64,000 nt of DNA from WVXP01 sp964348095 (lineage in GTDB: Bacteria > Desulfobacterota > BSN033 > WVXP01): positions 29,240-93,239 of the forward strand of contig CAYGBK010000041.1 in NCBI GenBank assembly GCA_964348095.1, read 5' to 3'. Positions within the stretch are counted from its first letter, which is position 1; each line of letters opens with the position of its first letter. The notes below the pieces were generated by a model. That model was not told the origin of the DNA, ran no database searches, and worked only from the letters and a program-made list of their open reading frames with translations. Shown here piece after piece: positions 44,171 through 53,094 of the stretch. The translations under genes were made by a program, and so were the position numbers.

Positions 44171-45580
44171 ATGCGACCCGTTGAAAAATGCGGTGTTTTC
44201 GGCATATTTGGACATCCCGAGGCCGCTAATCTCACATACCTAGGCCTCTATTCGCTTCAGCACCGAGGGCAGGAAAGCGCAGGAATAGTCTCCTCAAGAG
44301 ATTCGACCCTTCATTCATATCACGGTATGGGACTCGTCTCAGAAGTCTTCAGCCGGGAGATTATTGCGAGCCTTCCTGGTGAAATCGCAATCGGCCACGT
44401 CCGTTACTCGACCGCCGGCGCAAGTCACATCAAGAACGCACAACCGTTCGTTGTAGAGTACTCTAGGGGAAGCCTTGCGGTTGCCCATAACGGCAACTTG
44501 ACAAATGCCCTTCGAATACGCGATGAACTCGAGGCCTACGGGTCCATTTTTCAGTCGACAATGGACACAGAGGTGATTGTTCATCTCATTGCTCAATCCC
44601 GTGAACGGTCTTTGGCGGACCGCGTGGTTGCTGCTCTGCAACAAGTCAAGGGTGCCTATAGCCTCGTCTTTATGTCTGATCACGAGCTGATCGCTGCTCG
44701 AGACCCGAACGGGTTCAGACCTCTTGTTCTCGGAAGATTGGAAGATGCCCATGTGGTTGCATCGGAGACGTGCGCCTTTGATTTGATTGGTGCAAAATAC
44801 CTTCGGGAGGTTGAACCGGGTGAGGTTCTGGTCATCAATGAGAAAGGGCCTCGTTCAATAAAGCCTTTTGAGAAGACGACCAATTCCCTGTGTGTATTTG
44901 AATTTATCTATTTCGCCCGACCTGATTCCATCATCTTTGATCAGAGTGTCTACGCTGTGAGGCTGGCCTTGGGAAGGCAGCTGGCCAGCGAACATCCGGT
45001 CGATGCTGATGTGGTGATTCCAATTCCAGATTCTGGCTTTCCCGCCACCATCGGTTATGCCCAGCAGTCTGGCATCCCACTGGAATTGGGGTTGATTCGG
45101 AATCATTACGTGGGTCGAACATTCATCGAGCCAGAGCAATCGATCCGTCACTTCGGAGTCAAGGTTAAGCTCAATCCGATCAAGGACGTCATCAAAGGTA
45201 ATCGGGTGGTTCTCATCGACGATTCGATTGTTCGGGCCACAACGGGGAGGAAGATCGTAAAAATGATCAGAAACGCCGGCGCGATGGAGATCCATTTCAG
45301 AATCAGTTCACCACCCATAACCTACCCTTGTTTTTACGGGATTGATACACCTGTGAGAAAGGAATTGATCGCAGCTACCCACACAGTGAAGGAAGTTGAG
45401 AAGTACTTGACATCGGAATCCCTCGGCTATCTGAGTCGAGAGGGGCTCAAAGAGTGCGTGGGCGATAGGGATCACAGCTTTTGTTACGCCTGTTTCACGG
45501 GTGACTACCCCGTTCCCATTCCCATCAGGCCGGAGGAATCGCAGATGACCCTCTTTGATCGAGAAGACAGGAATCAGTAG
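44171..45580 (+). CDS. purF: Amidophosphoribosyltransferase, [4Fe-4S] type
   Basis: It commits PRPP and glutamine to purine synthesis by forming phosphoribosylamine. The 469-residue protein begins with a six-residue propeptide before the catalytic Cys (MRPVEK, then CGVFGIFG). The glutaminase domain has GHVRYSTAG and NGNLTN. The PRTase domain has VVLIDDSIVRATT near 350. Four Cys positions match the iron-sulfur ligands of the B. subtilis enzyme (SLCVFE, PCFYG and CYAC near the C-terminus). The GTG at 44156 is possible, but the ATG at 44171 sits after GAGAGGA. It is distant from the other pur genes here. Confidence 0.96.
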   Translation: MRPVEKCGVFGIFGHPEAANLTYLGLYSLQHRGQESAGIVSSRDSTLHSYHGMGLVSEVFSREIIASLPGEIAIGHVRYSTAGASHIKNAQPFVVEYSRGSLAVAHNGNLTNALRIRDELEAYGSIFQSTMDTEVIVHLIAQSRERSLADRVVAALQQVKGAYSLVFMSDHELIAARDPNGFRPLVLGRLEDAHVVASETCAFDLIGAKYLREVEPGEVLVINEKGPRSIKPFEKTTNSLCVFEFIYFARPDSIIFDQSVYAVRLALGRQLASEHPVDADVVIPIPDSGFPATIGYAQQSGIPLELGLIRNHYVGRTFIEPEQSIRHFGVKVKLNPIKDVIKGNRVVLIDDSIVRATTGRKIVKMIRNAGAMEIHFRISSPPITYPCFYGIDTPVRKELIAATHTVKEVEKYLTSESLGYLSREGLKECVGDRDHSFCYACFTGDYPVPIPIRPEESQMTLFDREDRNQ

Positions 45581-45585
45581 CCGCC

Positions 45586-45628
45586 AACCTGAGAGGGCTC
45601 GGAGTAGCTCTGCCCAGCTTCTCAGGTT
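45586..45628. terminator. Bidirectional terminator-like hairpin between purF and uvrC
   Basis: Outer arms AACCTGAGA (45586-45594) and TCTCAGGTT (45620-45628) are perfect complements. They are extended inside by GGGC/GCCC, and short T and A runs lie outside. The hairpin lies between two convergent genes. Confidence 0.6.
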
Positions 45629-45667
45629 TTGCCGGTCGATTCACTAGATTGAATGGCGGATTGAATC

Positions 45668-47494
45668 TTAGGAGTGAAAAAACTGGTGGATACGTTGAGC
45701 TGTCCCTCGGTCGATTGTGGTGGTATCCCGGAGTTCCTCGATTGAGGCATTCTCAATTTCCCTCAATGAATTGAAGCGCATCAGGAGTTGTTTTTTTCGG
45801 ACCTTTCCAACGCCCGGTATACCATCCAAAATGGAACGAAGGTCCCGCTTTTTTCGCAGTTTCTTGTGATAAGAAATGGCAAAACGATGAGATTCATCTC
45901 GAATCTTCTGGAGCAAAAAAGTGGCTGTCGAATGCTTAGGCATGTGAATGGGGTCCTTGATTCTTGAGACATAGACCCGCTCACCTGATTTTTCTCGCCT
46001 TCTGAGCCGCCTCTCCTCCCGGCGCGGTTTTGCCAGAGCGATCGCGTCACCGGCCTTCATATTCAGATCCTTGAAGACCTCCAGAATCACCTGAAGGTGC
46101 CCTTTCCCTCCATCGACCATGATCAGGTCCGGCATCTGCTCTCCGGCCGGCACTTTCGAATAGCGTCGCATGAGAACCTCATACATCATTCCGTAATCAT
46201 CTGGCTGAGAACGGGTCTTAATTCTGAAGCGGCGATATTTAGATTTATCCGGCTGGCCATCTCGAAAGACCACCATGGAAGCGGTAGCAGCGGTACCCAG
46301 CATGTTGGAGACATCAAAGCACTCGATCACCCTGGGAATCCGGTTTAACCGGAGCCCTTTCTTCAATTCCCCCAGTGTAGCCTCCAGGTTTCTCTCCAGT
46401 GTCCTTTTTCCTTCAAAGGCGATCTCGGCATTCTTCTCTACCATCTTCAACAGGTCAAGGCGACCCCCGCGCTTCGGAACCCGAACGGTAGCCTTTCCAC
46501 CCCTCTGCTCTGTGAGCCATTCCGCTACGGCATCGCATTCTTCGATTTTCAGTGGAAGGATGATCTCCTGCGGAACCAGCCTACCCTCGCTATAAAACTG
46601 TGTAACAAAGGACGAGAGTATCTCTTCATCAGAAAGTTCTTCTGACTTGAGGGGGAAGGACTGTCCTTCCATCAGCTTTCCTTGACGGACATACATGACA
46701 TTGACTTCAACAAGGGCACCCTCGCGGTGAAAGGCGATCACGTCCTGGTCCACTGGCTTAAAAGAAACAACCTTCTGCTTTTCGATCGTCTTTTCAATTG
46801 AATCTATCTGATCTCGCAATCGGGCACTCTCCTCAAACAGAAGGTCCCGAGACGCCTTTTCCATCCGCCGTCGCAGGATCTGGATGAGTTGGTCATTTTT
46901 CCTCTCCAGAAAGAGAATAGCCTCTCTAACTCTCTCTCGATAGCGCTTTTCGTCAACCAGCCCCACGCAGGCCCCTTGGCACTGGCCCATCTGGAAATAA
47001 AGGCACGGGCGGCTCCGATTCTTGAAATTACCTTTAGCACATTTACGCAACTGAAAATGCTTCTCGATAAAGTTTATGGTTTCTTTTACCGCTCGACTGG
47101 ACGAGAAGGGGCCGAAATAGCGAGCACCATCCTTCCGAACTCTTCGAACGAGGGTTAATTTTGGGAAGGGATTCTGAACGTCCAACTTCAGATTGAAGAA
47201 GGTCTTATCGTCCTTGAGGTCAACGTTGTATCGTGGCTTGAACTTCTTGATGAGGTTATTCTCGAGGATAAGGGCCTCTTTTTCTGTGTCCGTGACGATA
47301 CACTCGATATCCTCAATCTTGGAAACAAAGAATCGGACGAGGAATCTGGAGTCCTCTGACCGACCGAAGTAAGATCGGACCCGGTGGCTGAGATTTTTGG
47401 CCTTTCCAAGATAAAGAACCTTCCCTGTCCTGTCTCTCATGATATAGACGCCAGGACGGTTGGGAAGAGTCTTGATTTTCTCCTCGAGATCCAT
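45668..47494 (-). CDS. uvrC: Excinuclease ABC subunit C
   Basis: UvrC makes both incisions in nucleotide excision repair. The 608-residue protein has the N-terminal GIY-YIG nuclease (RPGVYIMRD and LYLGKAKNLSHRVRSYF), the Cys-rich segment after it (CAKGNFKNRSRPCLYFQMGQC), a UVR motif near 200, and an RNase H-like endonuclease domain with CFDVSNMLGT and VDGGKGHL. C-terminal helix-hairpin-helix motifs include GIPGVGKVRKKQLL. The ATG at 47494 (MDLEEKIK) is preferred over one four codons earlier. It stands alone. Confidence 0.96.
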   Translation of the reverse strand: MDLEEKIKTLPNRPGVYIMRDRTGKVLYLGKAKNLSHRVRSYFGRSEDSRFLVRFFVSKIEDIECIVTDTEKEALILENNLIKKFKPRYNVDLKDDKTFFNLKLDVQNPFPKLTLVRRVRKDGARYFGPFSSSRAVKETINFIEKHFQLRKCAKGNFKNRSRPCLYFQMGQCQGACVGLVDEKRYRERVREAILFLERKNDQLIQILRRRMEKASRDLLFEESARLRDQIDSIEKTIEKQKVVSFKPVDQDVIAFHREGALVEVNVMYVRQGKLMEGQSFPLKSEELSDEEILSSFVTQFYSEGRLVPQEIILPLKIEECDAVAEWLTEQRGGKATVRVPKRGGRLDLLKMVEKNAEIAFEGKRTLERNLEATLGELKKGLRLNRIPRVIECFDVSNMLGTAATASMVVFRDGQPDKSKYRRFRIKTRSQPDDYGMMYEVLMRRYSKVPAGEQMPDLIMVDGGKGHLQVILEVFKDLNMKAGDAIALAKPRREERRLRRREKSGERVYVSRIKDPIHMPKHSTATFLLQKIRDESHRFAISYHKKLRKKRDLRSILDGIPGVGKVRKKQLLMRFNSLREIENASIEELRDTTTIDRGTAQRIHQFFHS

Positions 47495-47813
47495 TCTCGA
47501 ATTCACCTGCTCGGCCCTTTCGGGGTGGCCATCGTAGTCTTTGAATTCATAGTCTTTGAATCAATCTGAATACCATCGGCTGGGGCATACCCACACCGAC
47601 TCCCTGTATAATAGTTTCTGGCCATTTCGAAACCGCAACGAAAAGCGATTCTTGAGCGTTTGGGACAAGGAGTGCTGAGTGCAAATCAAGATTTTTTCGA
47701 CAGCTGTTCTTCGGGAGGTGGAAGTGTTCTTGATTTGCCGTGAAGCTCGGCTCTAAAATTGTCAAAAAAGCGCTGGCGTTTCGAATAGCGACCCTTTTCA
47801 AAACCTTCCACAT
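47495..47813. other. Intergenic region between uvrC and ychF
   Basis: About 320 bases between two minus-strand genes. A TATAAT occurs on the plus strand near 47608 but without a -35. No gene was recognised. Confidence 0.3.
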
Positions 47814-48905
47814 CTAAGGGTTGAACCTAAAATGAATCACATCCCCGTCTTGAACGATGTAATCGCGGCCCTCAGATCGCAGGAGTCCCTTCTCCCGCGC
47901 TACATGTTCGGACCCACAGGTCAAAAAATCCTCATAATTAATCACCTCCGCCCGTATGAATCCATGCTCCATGTCAGAGTGGATTATGCCTGCGGCCGAT
48001 GGGGCGACCGTACCCCGGGGGACAGTCCATGCTCTCAATTCAGAGCTGACTGTCGTAAAGAAGGTGACCAGTTTGAGGATCTCGTAGCCAATTCGAATCA
48101 GTCTCTCAAGACCAGACTCTCCAATCCCAAAATCCTTCTTGAAAGCCTCCTGTTCGGCCTTAGGGAGTTCGACGATCTCAGCCTCAAGTTCCCCGCAAAT
48201 GACAACAACTGGCACACCCTCTTTCCGCCCCTTTTCCTCTAGCGCCCTCAAATATCCTCCCCCTTTTGAGCTGTTCTCGTCCACATTGGCCACATAGAAA
48301 AGGGGCTTTGCGGTCAGGAGCTGGAGATCCTTGACCATTGCCGACTCCTCTTTCCCTAAAGTCAGTGTCCGAGCCGCCTTTCCTTGGTTTAAGACCTCAT
48401 GAATGTGCCGACAGAGATGGAGGGTCTCCGCCATTTCTTTGTTTCCAGTCCTGGCAAGTTTCTCTGCCTTCGACATTCTCTTCTCTAGATTCTCTAAATC
48501 CGCCAGCATTAGCTCTGTATTCACGATATCAACATCTCGTTCAGGATCGACGGTTCCACTGACATGGCTGACACTCTCTCGGTCAAAGCACCGCACAACA
48601 TGGGCGATGGCGTCCACATTTCTGATGTGGCCAAGGAACTGGTTGCCCAGACCTTCTCCCTTGCTCGCATTCTTGACGAGACCTGCAATATCGAGAAACT
48701 GCAAGGTTGTTGGTGTCATTTTCTTGGGTTTGATCATCTCGGCTATGAGAGAGAGCCGTTCATCGGGGACATTCACGATCCCGGTGTTCGGCTCGATGGT
48801 GCAGAACGGGTAGTTTGCCACCTCGGCACCGGCAGCCGTTAGGGCATTGAATATCGTCGATTTCCCTACATTGGGAAGACCAACAATCCCACAGGTGAAG
48901 CCCAT
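47814..48905 (-). CDS. ychF: Ribosome-binding ATPase YchF/Ola1
   Basis: An Obg-family P-loop protein that binds ribosomes and prefers ATP. The 363-residue protein has GLPNVGKST (Walker A) near 9-17, FLDIAGLVKNASKGEGLGN near 72-90, an NVDEN-type base-recognition motif in place of NKxD (consistent with ATP use), a coiled-coil insertion near 130-180, and a C-terminal TGS domain (about 280-363) ending DGDVIHFRF. AGAAGGA precedes the ATG. It is divergent from the small gene and diadenylate cyclase. Confidence 0.96.
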   Translation of the reverse strand: MGFTCGIVGLPNVGKSTIFNALTAAGAEVANYPFCTIEPNTGIVNVPDERLSLIAEMIKPKKMTPTTLQFLDIAGLVKNASKGEGLGNQFLGHIRNVDAIAHVVRCFDRESVSHVSGTVDPERDVDIVNTELMLADLENLEKRMSKAEKLARTGNKEMAETLHLCRHIHEVLNQGKAARTLTLGKEESAMVKDLQLLTAKPLFYVANVDENSSKGGGYLRALEEKGRKEGVPVVVICGELEAEIVELPKAEQEAFKKDFGIGESGLERLIRIGYEILKLVTFFTTVSSELRAWTVPRGTVAPSAAGIIHSDMEHGFIRAEVINYEDFLTCGSEHVAREKGLLRSEGRDYIVQDGDVIHFRFNP

Positions 48906-49066
48906 AGTGTTGTCCTTCTATAAGCGCCACACGCTGGCTATGAACCCTGTGACGAATTATAGCACACCGCCCACCATGGGCCAAATCTTGCATTCTCTCC
49001 AGTGGGGTCCGTCTATTTCATTCTGAACTTAGACCTTTCTGAAGACTGTTATGTACCCAAATACTC

Positions 49067-49095
49067 TTGACTCCCTCTATGAAAACCATTATATT
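49067..49095 (+). promoter_or_regulatory. Sigma-70-like promoter of the small ORF-diadenylate cyclase unit
   Basis: TTGACT (49067-49072), a 17-base spacer and TATATT (49090-49095), with the start expected near 49102, about 30 bases before the small gene at 49133. Confidence 0.7.
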
Positions 49096-49132
49096 TGGAC
49101 GATAAGATCACAGTTGTGTACCTTAAGGAAAA

Positions 49133-49369
49133 ATGCCGAAGGTCAAATTCCGAAACGGTTTATACCGAAGGGTCCATTCCAATGGGAAGATGGGCAAAAC
49201 GTGGTGGGTCCGCTACTACCCACAGCCAGGGAGCCGTCGCGATTGCGCTTTGCATACATGCCCAGAGTTGAATTTATCGAAGCCTATTACGGTGTATAGA
49301 GAAGCCCGGGAAATAAAGAAGAAGCTCGACTACATCGTCTCTGAAAATAGAAGAAAACGGTCCACCTAG
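49133..49369 (+). CDS. Small basic protein, possible integrase-type arm-binding domain
   Basis: A 78-residue, strongly basic protein. The N-terminus (FRNGLYRRVHSNGKMGKTWWVRYY) resembles the three-stranded arm-binding domain that begins many tyrosine recombinases. No core-binding or catalytic domain follows. It has a good promoter (49067-49095) and an AAGGA site five bases before the ATG, so it is probably expressed. It ends 46 bases before the diadenylate cyclase gene, so the two may be co-transcribed. It could be an integrase remnant or a stand-alone DNA-binding protein; I do not recognise a family with confidence. Confidence 0.45.
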   Translation: MPKVKFRNGLYRRVHSNGKMGKTWWVRYYPQPGSRRDCALHTCPELNLSKPITVYREAREIKKKLDYIVSENRRKRST

Positions 49370-49415
49370 AATCGCAAGGCACGCCCAGTCAACAGGACCG
49401 ACGTCAGGAAACAAA

Positions 49416-50342
49416 ATGACAGCGAAGAGGAAGGAATCGGTTCGATCTGGTAAGAGGAAAGGCATGCGGATGAAGGAGGGCAATCGGGTCATGCTCGAGG
49501 CCGCGTGCACCATTGCCAAGAAATGCTATGCGAGCGGCATCCTGATCTATGCCGATGCCATACAGGATTATGAGGGCTTTCTTAAAATGGTCGAGGAGTC
49601 CAAAGCAGAACTCATTGCCGTGGCCCGAGACGAAGCGTCATATGCAGAAGCCTCTCAATATACCGAAAAAACCCTGATGGTGCCCAAGATCGAATTGGGA
49701 CGCCTCAATCAGATCAAAATCGCCATCATTCGGGCCGTGTCCGCCGGTCTGATCAAAGAGGGAGACAAACTGGTCTGCCTCTCGGCCACTCCCAGATCTT
49801 CGATTCTCGATACCATGATCATTCTCGATCTGGGGAAGGAATTTGAAATGATTTCGACCCCGAATCTTCCCGTCGTGTCTGATGTGGTTAAACCAGAGGT
49901 CTTCGATGCCCTCCTTACCACAGCCCTTGAAATTGCGATCGAGGGCAGAGAAGGGAAGCCTGTAGGAGCCATCTTTGTCGTGGGCGATCAAGAAGAGGTT
50001 CTAAAATTTTCCCACCAGATGGTGATCAATCCCTTTAAAGGATATCCCGAAGAAGAAAGGCACATCCTCGATCCAAGATTGAGAAACACAATCAAAGAAT
50101 TCTCCTCAATTGATGGAGCATTCGTCATCCGGAATGACGGAGTTATTATTGCCGCGGGGAGGCACCTGGACGCATCAGGGGAGACTATTGAGATTCCTCA
50201 GGGCCTCGGAAGCCGCCATCGTGCCGCGGCAGGAATAACCAACGTGACTGGAGCGATCGCCGTCGTGATCTCTGAATCCACAGGTGAGGTTAGGCTCTTC
50301 AGCCGTGGGAAAATCTTCATGGAAATTGAGAAAGGGGAATAA
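49416..50342 (+). CDS. Diadenylate cyclase, archaeal DacZ-like architecture
   Basis: It should condense two ATP to c-di-AMP. The 308-residue soluble protein has a C-terminal DAC (DisA_N) domain, about 185-305, with both catalytic motifs intact: DGAFVIRNDG near 233 and GSRHRAAAGIT near 268. Residues 30-170 form an alpha/beta domain resembling the pyruvate-kinase C-terminal-like domain of archaeal DacZ, not the membrane helices of CdaA or the helical/HhH parts of DisA. Starts at 49416, 49464 and 49491 are possible; 49416 follows AGGAAAC. The two-CBS protein in this window is a conceivable c-di-AMP target. Confidence 0.88.
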   Translation: MTAKRKESVRSGKRKGMRMKEGNRVMLEAACTIAKKCYASGILIYADAIQDYEGFLKMVEESKAELIAVARDEASYAEASQYTEKTLMVPKIELGRLNQIKIAIIRAVSAGLIKEGDKLVCLSATPRSSILDTMIILDLGKEFEMISTPNLPVVSDVVKPEVFDALLTTALEIAIEGREGKPVGAIFVVGDQEEVLKFSHQMVINPFKGYPEEERHILDPRLRNTIKEFSSIDGAFVIRNDGVIIAAGRHLDASGETIEIPQGLGSRHRAAAGITNVTGAIAVVISESTGEVRLFSRGKIFMEIEKGE

Positions 50343-50359
50343 AGGCCGGCACGAGGTCT

Positions 50360-50719
50360 TCACTCAAATTTTATCTCTTCAGAGAAATATTCGGCATCAA
50401 GAGAGATCTCTTTCGATGATTTGGCCGAGGATCCCCAGTCGTGGCGAAGGGCTCTTTCGAATTGAATGCCGACATGGATTCCGTCATGCGACACATGGAC
50501 GACGCGGCCCCTGGTTTCAACAGGTTCTCCCTTAAGGGTAATAATGAAGTCGAAAACCTTTCCGCTAGGCATCGTTGGCGGGGCTAGAATCCTCATTCCG
50601 CCGATGCTGATGTTTTCAGTTGTTGTGCTTAGGATATCCCCGTTGAGGCAAAAGGCCACATGAAGGCCAGCAGAAACTCGAGAATACTTCCTTCTTTCAT
50701 CTAAGACTGCCGGTATCAT
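50360..50719 (-). CDS. Single-domain PilZ protein
   Basis: A 119-residue c-di-GMP effector candidate. The PilZ domain covers about 8-100 with RRKYSR near 9 (RxxxR) and NISIGGM near 37 (the D/NxSxxG motif). Both c-di-GMP-contacting elements are therefore present. A short acidic tail follows. It converges on the diadenylate cyclase gene with 17 bases between stops. A target cannot be inferred from sequence. Confidence 0.9.
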   Translation of the reverse strand: MIPAVLDERRKYSRVSAGLHVAFCLNGDILSTTTENISIGGMRILAPPTMPSGKVFDFIITLKGEPVETRGRVVHVSHDGIHVGIQFERALRHDWGSSAKSSKEISLDAEYFSEEIKFE

Positions 50720-51202
50720 GGTATGTCGCCGAAAAGATCCGTTTTCAGAAACGCCGCGAGCCGAAAAATATTACGGTGTGTATCTTTCTCCTTCCAACAC
50801 GCTGCGGGTTCGGGGGTTACCTTTCAAGACGCAGCTTAATACAATGAAGGCCTCCCTGTCAATCTGTTTTTCATGAGAGGAGTTCCCTGAGACCGGAGGA
50901 TGCGGTTGTCCTCCAGACTGACTTGGAAGATAAGGAATGAGGATGTGCCTCAGGGAACAGCCGTGAACCGGAGATAGGATCAAAAGGGGACGGGGGAGTA
51001 TTCCACGGAGGAATTCAGAATCAGTCTGAAACGTCACCCAACAGGGTGAGTTTATCCTCCGCAACCGGGCGGTCCCCCCTTCCGACGATAGTTCCTTTTG
51101 ATGAATTGACATCAGGCCCCTGCTCGAATAATAATTGTTTTCCCCTGAGCGTGTGAGAAGTTTTTTCGTGTTTTTGTCTTTTCATCCCTGGTGCGATTGA
51201 AA
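50720..51202. other. Intergenic region between the PilZ gene and ribF
   Basis: About 480 bases with no recognisable gene. It contains the nested inverted repeat at 50882-50958. An FMN riboswitch was considered, because it often precedes riboflavin genes, but was not recognised. Confidence 0.4.
50882..50958. repeat. Nested inverted repeat, structured element
   Basis: Outer arms GTTCCCTGAG (50882-50891) and CTCAGGGAAC (50949-50958) are perfect 10-base complements. Inside, GGAGGA (50895-50900) and TCCTCC (50909-50914) form a small perfect hairpin. Overall size (77 bases) and layout parallel the element at 21123-21196, though the sequences differ. There is no T-run. Confidence 0.5.
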
Positions 51203-52153
51203 ATGGAGATAATAGTCGGAATCGACAGGATCAAGCGGCCTTTTAGAAACCCCGCGGTGGCTCTCGGAAACTTCGACGGCGTTCACAGAGGACACCAGCT
51301 CATTCTCGAACGGACGAAAAAAGAAGCCAGGGACGCAAAGGGCGAATCCATCGCCTTCACCTTTGAGCCCCACCCACTCAAGGTTCTCCAAACCGATCGA
51401 TGCCCGCCCCTTATTACCCCCTTCAAAAAGAAGATGATGTTGTTTGAGAGGGCTGGAATTGATGTGGTGATCTGTGCAGAGTTTACCGGGGATTTCGCGG
51501 CAATGTCGGCACGAGAGTTTGTGAAATCCATCCTCATCGATCGACTGAGACCACATACAATCATCGTGGGGTATAATTACTCATTCGGTCGGGGAAGGCA
51601 GGGCAGCGTTGAGGATCTCGGGAGGTATGCCACGGAATTTGGTTTCCAACTGAAAATCGTCGGTCCCCTTCGGGTGAACAACCAGACTGTCAGCAGCTCG
51701 GCAATCCGAAGACTCATTGAACGCGGAGACATGCCTGAAGCGGCAACGCTCCTGGGACGCCACTACATGGTTCTTGGCAAGGTTATATGGGGAACAGCCC
51801 GGGGCAGACTGCTCGGGGTACCAACAGCGAATGTGGAGATCCTTAACGAACTCTATCCTAAGAAGGGAGTCTATGCGGTGGAGGTTGTAATCGACAATCA
51901 GACATACGGGGGAGTGGCGAATGTCGGTGTAAATCCAACATTTGGGGGAAATCGGTTCTCAGTGGAGGTCCACATTCTCGATTTTGACCGTAACATCTAT
52001 GGAAAAGAGATTCAGGTCGCCTTCGTCCAGAGAATTCGGGGAGAAGAGGCTTTTGAAACCTCAGAGACCTTGGTCAAACAGATTGGCAGAGACATAGCTC
52101 GTGCTAGGTTGATCCTCACCTCACCGACCCGCGATGTGGAGAGAGAAAGCTAG
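51203..52153 (+). CDS. ribF: Bifunctional riboflavin kinase / FMN adenylyltransferase
   Basis: RibF makes FMN from riboflavin and then FAD. The 316-residue protein has the adenylyltransferase domain first, with GNFDGVHRGHQ near 26 and the SSSAIRRLI motif near 172. The riboflavin kinase domain follows (about 185-305), with GxxPTAN-type GVPTANVE and GVANVGVNPTFGG. A GTG at 51191 would add four residues; the ATG at 51203 (MEIIVGID) matches the family start. Neither has a clear ribosome site. It stands alone. The FAD it makes would serve the flavoproteins encoded at 57-60 kb. Confidence 0.95.
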   Translation: MEIIVGIDRIKRPFRNPAVALGNFDGVHRGHQLILERTKKEARDAKGESIAFTFEPHPLKVLQTDRCPPLITPFKKKMMLFERAGIDVVICAEFTGDFAAMSAREFVKSILIDRLRPHTIIVGYNYSFGRGRQGSVEDLGRYATEFGFQLKIVGPLRVNNQTVSSSAIRRLIERGDMPEAATLLGRHYMVLGKVIWGTARGRLLGVPTANVEILNELYPKKGVYAVEVVIDNQTYGGVANVGVNPTFGGNRFSVEVHILDFDRNIYGKEIQVAFVQRIRGEEAFETSETLVKQIGRDIARARLILTSPTRDVERES

Positions 52154-52402
52154 CCCTCGAAACGGTTTCTTCGTAAGCACACTTTTCCCAATTGGTTGGA
52201 GCCCGAATGCATCTGTCTCTCCCGAAAAGAGCGGTTCAATATTTTCCGTTCGAGACACAGAGATCGCGGCGTCCTAAAGGGCGGGATCGACGTGCTGGGA
52301 GAGAGCGGCATATGAAAAATTTCGGTCCGGCAGAAGCGGACGCGGTTAGGGTAACGGCATTAGCGAGTAGAAATTACCATCAAACCACGCGGACTCACTC
52401 AC

Positions 52403-53029
52403 CTACCGGATGAGGTGCCCAAGCCGGGTCCAGCGGATTTTCTTCAAATAATTGCGAGATCTCTTGTCCCAAGAGAAATAGATGATAAACGCTTCCCCTT
52501 TGACAGAATCGACGTCCACAAACCCCCAAAATCTGCTGTCCTGGCTGTTATCCCGGTTATCACCCATAACAAAGAGAGAATTGGGTGGAACGATTCTTGG
52601 ACCATAATTATCTCCAACCGATTCGGCGTCCCCATCGTTTCTCACATAATACCCCCACGGGTCTTTTATGGGTCTGTCATTAATGAGGATTTTCTTACCG
52701 ATTATCTGAATCTTTTCTCCGGGCAATGCGATGACCCGTTTGATAAAATCCTTGCTTCTGTCTTTAGGGTAGAGAAAAACCACGATATCCCCTCGGTCGG
52801 GGCTTCTTACCATTAGCTTCTTGTCAATAAACGGGATCTTTACCCCGTAGATGAATTTCCAGACCAAAATGTGGTCTCCTACCTCCAGGGTAGGCACCAT
52901 TGAGCTTGAAGGAATTTTGAAAGCCTGGACGATGAAAGTTCTGATAAACAACGCAATGACCAGGGCGAAGACAATTGCTTCCGTCCATTCTCTTACCTGA
53001 CTCTTTTGCCTCTTACGCTTTTGCACCAT
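52403..53029 (-). CDS. lepB: Signal peptidase I
   Basis: It cleaves signal peptides from exported proteins at the outer face of the inner membrane. The 208-residue protein has one N-terminal membrane helix (about 15-34). The catalytic Ser lies in PSSSMVPTL near 41-49 and the general-base Lys in FIKRVIALPGE near 95. The conserved GDNRDNSQDSRFWG follows near 155. It is the last gene of the argS-SPOR-lepB minus-strand run, 65 bases after the SPOR gene. Confidence 0.96.
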   Translation of the reverse strand: MVQKRKRQKSQVREWTEAIVFALVIALFIRTFIVQAFKIPSSSMVPTLEVGDHILVWKFIYGVKIPFIDKKLMVRSPDRGDIVVFLYPKDRSKDFIKRVIALPGEKIQIIGKKILINDRPIKDPWGYYVRNDGDAESVGDNYGPRIVPPNSLFVMGDNRDNSQDSRFWGFVDVDSVKGEAFIIYFSWDKRSRNYLKKIRWTRLGHLIR

Positions 53030-53094
53030 GTCTTTTCTTCACTCCTTCGTTCAAGTTATTTGGTGAGCAAACGGATCGATGAGTAGGATCACGG

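Noticed and set aside
50720..51202. FMN riboswitch upstream of ribF
   Set aside because: No recognisable FMN-box motifs; the nested hairpin there has a different layout.
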